In this document: positions 56,550 through 64,000 of the stretch, piece after piece | Numbering within the stretch: the stretch's first letter is position 1 | Layout of the letters: every line of letters begins with the position of its first letter | Notes under the pieces: generated by a model | What the model was told of the DNA's origin: nothing | The model's database searches: none | What the model saw: only the letters and a program-made list of their open reading frames with translations | Source: Stella humosa | GTDB lineage: Bacteria > Pseudomonadota > Alphaproteobacteria > ATCC43930 > Allostellaceae | Length of the DNA: 64,000 nucleotides | Assembly (NCBI RefSeq): GCF_006738645.1 | Contig: NZ_AP019700.1 | Location: 1,252,001-1,316,000, forward strand | Direction: 5' to 3' | Program-made: the position numbers and the translations under genes

Positions 56550-56897
56550 ATGAGCATCAAGCGCATCAAGTCCGGCCCCCGCATGAGCGCGGGCGTGGTC
56601 CATGGCGGCGTCGTCTATGTCGCGGGCCAGGTGGCCGACGACACCAGCGTCGGCGTGGGCGCGCAGACCGAGCAGGTGCTGAAGAAGATCGACGCGATCC
56701 TGGCCGAGGCCGGGACCGACAAGTCGAAGCTGCTGTCGGCCAACATCTGGCTGCCCGACATCGCCACCTTCAACGAGATGAACAAGGCGTGGGACGCCTG
56801 GGTGTCGGCCGGCAACACGCCGGCCCGCGCCACGGTCGAGGCCAAGCTGGCCGCCCCGCAGTACCGGGTCGAGATCGCGGTCATCGCGGCCGCGTGA
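56550..56897 (+). CDS. RidA-family imine/enamine deaminase
   Basis: A 115-residue protein of the RidA/YjgF family. G-G-V-V-Y-V-A-G-Q-V-A near residue 19, N-T-P-A-R-A-T-V near 89 (the Arg that holds the carboxylate) and V-E-I-A-V-I-A-A near the end. It clears reactive enamines such as those from PLP enzymes. It follows the DJ-1-like gene by 34 bases and is likely in the same operon. The R-A-T-V motif fits an active-type RidA. Confidence 0.9.
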   Translation: MSIKRIKSGPRMSAGVVHGGVVYVAGQVADDTSVGVGAQTEQVLKKIDAILAEAGTDKSKLLSANIWLPDIATFNEMNKAWDAWVSAGNTPARATVEAKLAAPQYRVEIAVIAAA

Positions 56898-56909
56898 CCC
56901 ACAGGCTTC

Positions 56910-56941
56910 GGCCGCCGGCCCGATCGCGGGGCGGCGGCCGC
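56910..56941. terminator. GC-rich hairpin between RidA and the signalling operon
   Basis: CGGCCGCC / GGCGGCCG, 8 bp, with a partly paired 16-base inside. It lies in the 134-base convergent spacer. No good T-run, so a weak or Rho-helped terminator. Confidence 0.35.
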
Positions 56942-57031
56942 GGCCCCCGCCGGGGCGGGCTCTTACCGGATCAGATAGCCCGACACCGATACGACCGGCG
57001 GCTGGCCCGCTCGTATGTTTCCGGCCTTGGC

Positions 57032-57955
57032 TCAGCCCGCCGCGGACGCGGTATCGAAGATGCCGCCCACGACCCGGTCCCGGCCGGCAGACTTGCTCAG
57101 ATAGAGCTGGTGGTCGGCTTGCTTGATCCACAGTTCCGGCGCCATGCCGGGCAGGCATCGCGCCGTTGCCACGCCGACGCTCACGGTCACATAGGAACTG
57201 ATGGCGGATGCCGTGTGGGGAATGCCCAGCGAGCGGACCTGGGCCTGGATATCCCGTGCCACCGCCATCGCCGCGTCGAGCTCCGCCTCGGGCAGGACGC
57301 AGGCGAATTCCTCGCCGCCATAGCGCGCCGTCAGGTCCGAGGCACGGCGCACCGCGCGGTTGAGCACCGAGGCCACCATGGCGATGCAGCGGTCGCCGAC
57401 GGGATGGCCGTAGGTGTCGTTGAAGAGCTTGAAGAAGTCGATGTCGATCATGATGACCGACAGCCAGTCGCCGGAGCGCGCGAGCCTCGCCGTCTCGGCG
57501 TCCAGCGTCTGCTGCAGGCGCCGGCGATTGCTGAGCCCCGTCAGGGAATCGGTCACCGCCATTTCGGCCAGTTGATCGCGCAGGCGTTTCAGTTCGATGT
57601 GGTTGCGTACGCGCGCGGACAGCAGGCGCGGCGCGATCGGCTTGGTGACGTAGTCGATCGCGCCCAGCGACAATCCCCGCGCTTCGGCGTCGAGGCCGTC
57701 GAGGCCGGTGGTGAAGATGATCGGCACGTCGGCGAGCAGCCGGTCGTCCTTGAGCGTCCGGCACACTTCGTAGCCATCCATGCCAGGCATCAGCACGTCC
57801 AGCAGGATCAGGTCGGGCAGCACGGTCCGCGCCAGCTTGATCGCCTCCTCGCCCGACGTGGCAAAGCAGATCTCGTAGCTGTCCTCGAGGGCGGCGTTGA
57901 TGATCTCGATATTCGAGATCTCGTCGTCGACGATCAGAATCGTGGCCCGATCCAT
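57032..57955 (-). CDS. Response regulator with diguanylate cyclase (REC-GGDEF)
   Basis: A 307-residue protein. REC at 1-120 with V-D-D-E and phosphoacceptor Asp53 in [12 protein letters not shown] at about 133-295 with G-G-E-E-F at 213-217 and an R-A-S-D inhibitory I-site at 204-207, correctly 5 residues before, so it should make c-di-GMP and be product-inhibited. PleD/WspR-like. It overlaps the histidine-kinase end by 22 bases and is likely its output. Confidence 0.92.
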   Translation of the reverse strand: MDRATILIVDDEISNIEIINAALEDSYEICFATSGEEAIKLARTVLPDLILLDVLMPGMDGYEVCRTLKDDRLLADVPIIFTTGLDGLDAEARGLSLGAIDYVTKPIAPRLLSARVRNHIELKRLRDQLAEMAVTDSLTGLSNRRRLQQTLDAETARLARSGDWLSVIMIDIDFFKLFNDTYGHPVGDRCIAMVASVLNRAVRRASDLTARYGGEEFACVLPEAELDAAMAVARDIQAQVRSLGIPHTASAISSYVTVSVGVATARCLPGMAPELWIKQADHQLYLSKSAGRDRVVGGIFDTASAAG

Positions 57956-60771
57956 AGCGTTTCTGTCCTTGGAACCGTTGAATCGTCTGCGTGCGGGATC
58001 TCGTCGAGCAACTGCAAGGCGCGATCATAGTCGAGCCGGTCGAGGGCCGCCTTCATCGGATGCTGCGCTGCCGCCTCGGCCGTCATGCCCAATGCCTGGG
58101 CCAGGCGGTCGAACCCGGCGCGGGCGCCAAGGCTGCGTCGCCCGAGCATCGTGCGGAGCGCCACGGTCGCCCTCGCCACGGCGGCGGCGTCGACCGCTGC
58201 GCCGGTCGGCGCGGCACTGGTCGGCCCGCCGGGAAGGAGGCTCCGCGCCGCTACGATGGCGGGCGCCATCAGGCCATCCAGTGCGTCGAGCTTGGCGTCC
58301 ATCCCGTCGAGGTCGTCATCGGCCAGGGCCGTCTCTATGCCCGCGGCCACCGCCGCGACCTCTCGGATCTCCAACGATGCGGCGACGCCCTTCAGCGTGT
58401 GGGCAAGACGCCGCGCATCGCCCAGCGCCGCCCGGGCGACATGCGCCCGCAGGTTCGGCGCGGCGTCGGCAAAATTGGCGCCGAAGTTGACGATCAGCCG
58501 GCGCAGCAATGCGTGCTTGCCGTTGACCCGGCGGAGGGCGGCCGGCAAATCGAAGGGCGGAAGGCTGTCCGGCAGCGTGTCGGTCGGCGATGCCGCCGGC
58601 GGGGCGGCCGACGCCGCCTCCTCGGCCAGCGACGTCGCATCGCGGGCGACAAGCCAGCGATCCAGCGTGCGGATCAGCAAGGCCGGGTCGACCGGCTTGG
58701 CGATATGGTCGTTCATGCCGGCCGCGAAGCAGCGCTGCCGTTCGACTTCGTAGGCGTGCGCGGTCATGGCGATGATCGGCAGGCGGTCGGCCGGCCAGTC
58801 CTGTCGGATGCGCATAGTCGCCTCGATGCCGTCCATCTCCGGCATCTGGACGTCCATCAGCACGGCGGCATAGCGCCCGCCGGCCGCCTGCATGCGATCG
58901 CAGGCGATCCGGCCGTTCTCGGCCGTATCCACCTTCAGCCCGGCGCCGGTCAGCAGTTCGATCGCGATTTCCCGATTGATGGGGTTGTCCTCCGCCAGCA
59001 GCACGCGAAGCCCGCGCCGGGCCGGCGCCACCATCGGGATCGCGCCGGCATTGCGGTCGTCGTCCGCGGCTGTCGCCGTCCCGGTCTGGCTGGCATGCAG
59101 GCGGGTGATGGCCGCGAGCAAGGCCCGGGGATCGACCGGCTTGGTCAGGACGGCGGCGACATCCATCGCTTCGGCGTCGGCCCGAACCTCGTCGTCCCCG
59201 TACGCCGTCACCAGCAGCACGGACGGCATCCGGCCGGCGCCGGTGCTGGCGCGCATCGCTGCGATGGTTTCGATGCCGTCCAGCCCCGGCATCTTCCAGT
59301 CCAGCAGGACGAGGTCGTAGGGCGTGGCTGCCGATGCGGCCATGTCGATCGCCCCCAGCACCTCGGGTCCCGATGCCACGAGGTCGACCGGCATCGACCA
59401 GGACGCAAAGATCTGCTGCAGGATCTTGCGCGACGCCGGGTTGTCGTCGGCGACCAGCACGCGAAGCCGCGCGATGTCCGGCGTCGGCACGGGCTCGGTG
59501 GGCATGGCCGCGGCGGCGCCCACCTCCATCACGACGGTGAAGACGAACGTGCTGCCCGCACCTGGGCTGCTTTCCGCCCGGATGGTGCCGCCCATCAGCT
59601 CGACGATCTGCTTGCAGATCGCCAGCCCCAGCCCGGTGCCGCCGAAGCGGCGGGTCGTCGAACTGTCGGCCTGGCTGAAGCTGCGGAACAGCGACGCCAG
59701 TTGCTGTTCCGTCATGCCGATGCCCGTGTCCTGGACGGACACTTCCAGCGTGACCGTGTCGGCTTCCCGCTTTGCGACCTTTGCCGACACGGTGACGGTG
59801 CCGTTGCCGGTGAACTTCACGGCATTGGTGACCAGGTTCAGCACCACCTGGCTGAAGCGCAGTTCGTCGCCGATCAGCACCTCCGGCACCGTCTTGTCGA
59901 TCACGGCGCGAAGGGCGACGCCCTTGGCCTCGGCAGCGGTGGCGGCGATGTGGAGCTGGTTGTCGATCGCGGCCTGGACGGCAAAGGGGTGGCGCTCCAG
60001 CGACAGCTTGCCGGCCTCGTTCTTCGAGAAATCCAGGATGTCGTTGATGAGGCGAAGCAGGGAGTTGCCGGCGCGGTCGATCTTGGTGACGTAGTCGCGC
60101 TGCCGGGGCGTCAGGTCCGTGCGCAGAGCCAGATGCGCGAAGCCGAGGATGGCGTTCATCGGCGTCCGGATCTCATGGCTCATGTTGGCCAGGAACATGC
60201 TCTTGGCCCGATTGGCGTTCTCGGCCTCCTGCGTCTCGGCGCTCATCGTGCCGATCTGGCCGAACTTCTCGACCAGGGTGTCGCTCAGCCAGACCAGGAC
60301 GGCGGTCTGGAATGCGACGATGCCCGCATGCAGAAGAACCCGCGAGAGATCGCCGCCGCTGGGGAACACCGCCAGGGGCAGCAGGTAGCTCAGCGCCAGG
60401 TGATGGATCGCGATGGCCGTAGCCGCCACCACCACGGCCCGCTTGTCGCACCAGGCGATGGTGAGCGCCAGCGTGGCGAAGAAGTACATGTGCATGTCCA
60501 TCTGCCAGGCCTTGCCCGAGAACAGGTAGACAAGCAGGACGGGCTCGCCCATCAGGGCGATGGCCGACAGATAGCGCGTGGAGGGCGCGCTGCCACGCCG
60601 CCACCATGCCAGGTGATAGGCCGCGGCCAGCACGGTGCTGGCCAGTGCCGCCCCGACCGGCGACCGGTCCACGGCCACGGCCGTCGCGGCGAGGATCGGC
60701 ACATGCAGCCAGAACAGGACGACCAGGAACTGCCCGAAGTGATGGCGAACCTTGTCGAGTTCGTTCGTCAT
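57934..60771 (-). CDS. Hybrid sensor histidine kinase with two receivers and Hpt
   Basis: A 945-residue membrane kinase. Residues 1-165 have about six hydrophobic helices, with several His (H-H-L-A-L-S-Y-L-L near 123-131). HisKA has H199 in S-H-E-I-R-T-P; HATPase follows at about 300-415 (N315-region N-box, D-T-G-I-G, G-T-G-L-G-L). REC1 phosphoacceptor Asp491, REC2 Asp640, and Hpt His791 in H-T-L-K-G. This is a full phosphorelay in one chain. Its ATG overlaps the upstream small protein's stop. Confidence 0.92.
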   Translation of the reverse strand: MTNELDKVRHHFGQFLVVLFWLHVPILAATAVAVDRSPVGAALASTVLAAAYHLAWWRRGSAPSTRYLSAIALMGEPVLLVYLFSGKAWQMDMHMYFFATLALTIAWCDKRAVVVAATAIAIHHLALSYLLPLAVFPSGGDLSRVLLHAGIVAFQTAVLVWLSDTLVEKFGQIGTMSAETQEAENANRAKSMFLANMSHEIRTPMNAILGFAHLALRTDLTPRQRDYVTKIDRAGNSLLRLINDILDFSKNEAGKLSLERHPFAVQAAIDNQLHIAATAAEAKGVALRAVIDKTVPEVLIGDELRFSQVVLNLVTNAVKFTGNGTVTVSAKVAKREADTVTLEVSVQDTGIGMTEQQLASLFRSFSQADSSTTRRFGGTGLGLAICKQIVELMGGTIRAESSPGAGSTFVFTVVMEVGAAAAMPTEPVPTPDIARLRVLVADDNPASRKILQQIFASWSMPVDLVASGPEVLGAIDMAASAATPYDLVLLDWKMPGLDGIETIAAMRASTGAGRMPSVLLVTAYGDDEVRADAEAMDVAAVLTKPVDPRALLAAITRLHASQTGTATAADDDRNAGAIPMVAPARRGLRVLLAEDNPINREIAIELLTGAGLKVDTAENGRIACDRMQAAGGRYAAVLMDVQMPEMDGIEATMRIRQDWPADRLPIIAMTAHAYEVERQRCFAAGMNDHIAKPVDPALLIRTLDRWLVARDATSLAEEAASAAPPAASPTDTLPDSLPPFDLPAALRRVNGKHALLRRLIVNFGANFADAAPNLRAHVARAALGDARRLAHTLKGVAASLEIREVAAVAAGIETALADDDLDGMDAKLDALDGLMAPAIVAARSLLPGGPTSAAPTGAAVDAAAVARATVALRTMLGRRSLGARAGFDRLAQALGMTAEAAAQHPMKAALDRLDYDRALQLLDEIPHADDSTVPRTETLWIGPRF

Positions 60772-61139
60772 CCGCCGTCCCCCTGGGCTGTCCGTCGATC
60801 CCCGATACAGCCCCGCTCCCGGATCGGATCAATCACCGCCCAGGCGCCCGCCCGATAGAGGGCGCCGACGAAACCGGGACTGTCGGAATGGGCGACGACG
60901 ATGTTGGCGAGGCCGCCCGTGCCGGAGACCAGGCCATCGGCTGCCTGGACGAGGGCCATCGTCTGCCGCAGGTCGTACCAGGGCGGCGCCACCACCGCAT
61001 ACTGCCCGCCATTGCCCGACGGGGCCAGCATGGCCATGCCGAGCCCGGCGAGGCCGAAGACCAGCAGGGCCGCGGCGGGGATGAAATCCCGCCAGCCGCC
61101 GCACCCGTCGCCGCCACGCCCTTCGTTGGGTCTATCCAT
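60768..61139 (-). CDS. Small membrane-anchored protein coupled to the kinase
   Basis: A 123-residue protein from ATG 61139, with one membrane helix at about residues 19-40 ([14 protein letters not shown]) and a periplasmic part of about 80 residues ([11 protein letters not shown]). ATGA overlap with the kinase gene suggests equal output and perhaps a sensor partner. No family recognised. Confidence 0.6.
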   Translation of the reverse strand: MDRPNEGRGGDGCGGWRDFIPAAALLVFGLAGLGMAMLAPSGNGGQYAVVAPPWYDLRQTMALVQAADGLVSGTGGLANIVVAHSDSPGFVGALYRAGAWAVIDPIRERGCIGDRRTAQGDGG

Positions 61140-61302
61140 GTTGCGGCCGGGGCTGCCAGCGGTTGGGATCAAAAGGCGACCTGCCGGATCGTCGATCGTC
61201 CGGTGGCTGGTTGCAGAACGTGCCGACCCCGTAGAATATGCGGGTTGCCGCGTCAATACGGTGTCGGATGCGGCCGGGTCGCGGGCGGTCCGGCCGCTTC
61301 GA

Positions 61303-62280
61303 TCAGTGGCGCGGAGCTGCCTGCAGGACGAGCCTCAGCAGGCGGCCGAACTGGGCGCCCGTGACCACGCGGCCGGGCTGGTCGGTGTCGACGCGATGGA
61401 CGAGGACGGCGTCGAGTGCCGGCATCACCAGCACGACATGGCCGCCGGCGCCGCGCGCGGCATAGGTGCCCTCGGGCACGCGGACATGGGGGTAGAAGAT
61501 GCTCTGCCGCGCCACCCACCACATATAGCCGTAGGCACCCTGGTGGCCGGCGTCGGAGACGGGCGCGGTGCTGGCCTCGACCCAGCCTTCGGGCAACAGC
61601 CGCCGGCCGTCGCGGCAGCCATCCTCCAGGAATAGCTGGCCGAAGCGGGCGAGGTCGCGGGCCGTCATGCGGAAGGGGTAGGCCGGGTGCCGGGAATCCG
61701 GGAGGTCGATGTAGCGACCATCCTCGGCGGGCCGGAAGTCCTCCATCCCGGTCGGCCCGGCGATACGGGCCTGGAAGTCGGCGAAGATGTCGGCCCCGGT
61801 CGATTGCCGGAAGATCGTCCCCAGCGCGTTGAAGTCCCAGTTGTTGTAGCACCAGACGGTGCCCGGGCCGGCGCTGTGGCGGGCCGGCTTGATCGAGACC
61901 ATCCAGGGCGATTCATACCCGCTCGGATGATAGACGCCCGACCGCGCGCAGAGCAGGTCCAGCACCTTCGCCAGCTTCTCGCGGTCGGTCAGGCCAAGCC
62001 GGTCGTCGATCCCGAGCCCGCCCAGCGAGGCATCCAGGTCGATCCGCCCCTCGGCCTCGTGGATGCCGATCAGGGCCGAGAGGATGCTCTTGCGGATGGA
62101 ATGGGTGTTGAAGCGGTCGGCGACGCGGCCGTGGGACAGCACCACCCGGCCGCGCACCACCAGCAGCAGGGCGGCCGTGTCGATGCCGTCGGCAAAAGCG
62201 GTGGCCGCCGACAACTTGTCCGCGCACCAGCCGGCGTCGGCCGGGCCGGCCCAGGCGGGCCAGCTTCCGATATCGGTCAT
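61303..62280 (-). CDS. Beta-lactamase-fold serine hydrolase
   Basis: A 325-residue protein of the class C/esterase group. S61-I-R-K64 gives the S-x-x-K pair, Y-N-N near residue 144-146 the Y-x-N motif, and A-R-G-A-G-G-H in the C-terminal part stands where the third box would be. No signal peptide, so cytoplasmic. It is probably an esterase or peptidase. It is 10 bases downstream of the ABC gene. Confidence 0.82.
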   Translation of the reverse strand: MTDIGSWPAWAGPADAGWCADKLSAATAFADGIDTAALLLVVRGRVVLSHGRVADRFNTHSIRKSILSALIGIHEAEGRIDLDASLGGLGIDDRLGLTDREKLAKVLDLLCARSGVYHPSGYESPWMVSIKPARHSAGPGTVWCYNNWDFNALGTIFRQSTGADIFADFQARIAGPTGMEDFRPAEDGRYIDLPDSRHPAYPFRMTARDLARFGQLFLEDGCRDGRRLLPEGWVEASTAPVSDAGHQGAYGYMWWVARQSIFYPHVRVPEGTYAARGAGGHVVLVMPALDAVLVHRVDTDQPGRVVTGAQFGRLLRLVLQAAPRH

Positions 62281-62290
62281 GGTTGCCGGC

Positions 62291-64000
<1,710 letters not shown>

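Overview
The window is a very GC-rich, gene-dense stretch of bacterial chromosome. GC-rich third positions, frequent 4-base ATGA overlaps and the gene families present (form II CoxL-like enzyme, phnW-phnA-phnY phosphonate genes, XkdF/DUF935-type phage head genes, extensin-like and low-affinity iron permease proteins) suggest an alphaproteobacterium, probably of the Rhodospirillales/Hyphomicrobiales type. There is no rRNA or tRNA gene to fix this more closely.

Left host block (1-12 kb): the end of a TonB-dependent receptor runs into a cobalamin/iron-complex ABC importer (binding protein, permease broken by two frame changes, ATPase). Facing it is a leftward chain of five overlapping genes: CoxL-like hydroxylase, cysQ, two tandem related glycosyltransferase-like proteins (one has lost its DxD motif) and a ParA-like ATPase. 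Then come a thioredoxin-fold/prolyl-hydroxylase fusion and a GT4 glycosyltransferase.

Phage-like block (12.07-34.33 kb): one leftward LexA/CI-type repressor faces about 22 rightward genes: two early genes, small and large terminase, DUF935 portal, XkdF-type protease, scaffold-like protein, gpD-like decoration, gpE-like capsid, head-tail connectors, tail terminator, tail tube, G/GT chaperone with a textbook -1 slippery heptamer (A AAA AAC, 23376-23382), tape measure, tail-tip proteins, endolysin-like protein, membrane proteins and a nested Rz/Rz1 spanin pair. No integrase, transposase, replication gene or attachment repeat was found. It is either a remnant siphophage or a domesticated, gene-transfer-agent-like particle cluster, and is the most interesting part of the window.

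Middle host block (34.3-46.4 kb): general-stress and PepSY-like proteins, low-affinity iron permease, a frameshifted nuclease lipoprotein, small membrane proteins, an AidB-type acyl-CoA dehydrogenase coupled to D-cysteine desulfhydrase, a periplasmic transglutaminase-like protein, an extensin-like lipoprotein, an amidohydrolase, a phosphonate monoester hydrolase/sulfatase and a HTH-DUF433/PIN-like toxin-antitoxin pair.

Phosphonate and uptake block (46.4-56.9 kb): the leftward operon phnW-phnA-phnY converts 2-aminoethylphosphonate to phosphonoacetaldehyde, phosphonoacetate, then acetate plus phosphate. It diverges from a LysR regulator with a perfect T-N11-A dyad between them. Next are a NitT/TauT-type ABC transporter, a divergent GntR/UTRA regulator, an isocitrate-lyase/PEP-mutase family enzyme, a DJ-1/PfpI protein and RidA.

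Right block (57-64 kb): a leftward signalling operon (small membrane protein, hybrid histidine kinase with two receivers and Hpt, receiver-GGDEF diguanylate cyclase), a serine hydrolase, and a dual-ATPase peptide/glutathione-type ABC protein that runs off the edge.

All four unexplained frame changes (two in the permease, one in the tail-tip gene, one in the nuclease) have the same sign, one missing base, and lie in GC-rich sequence. Consensus errors are therefore a serious alternative to real gene decay.
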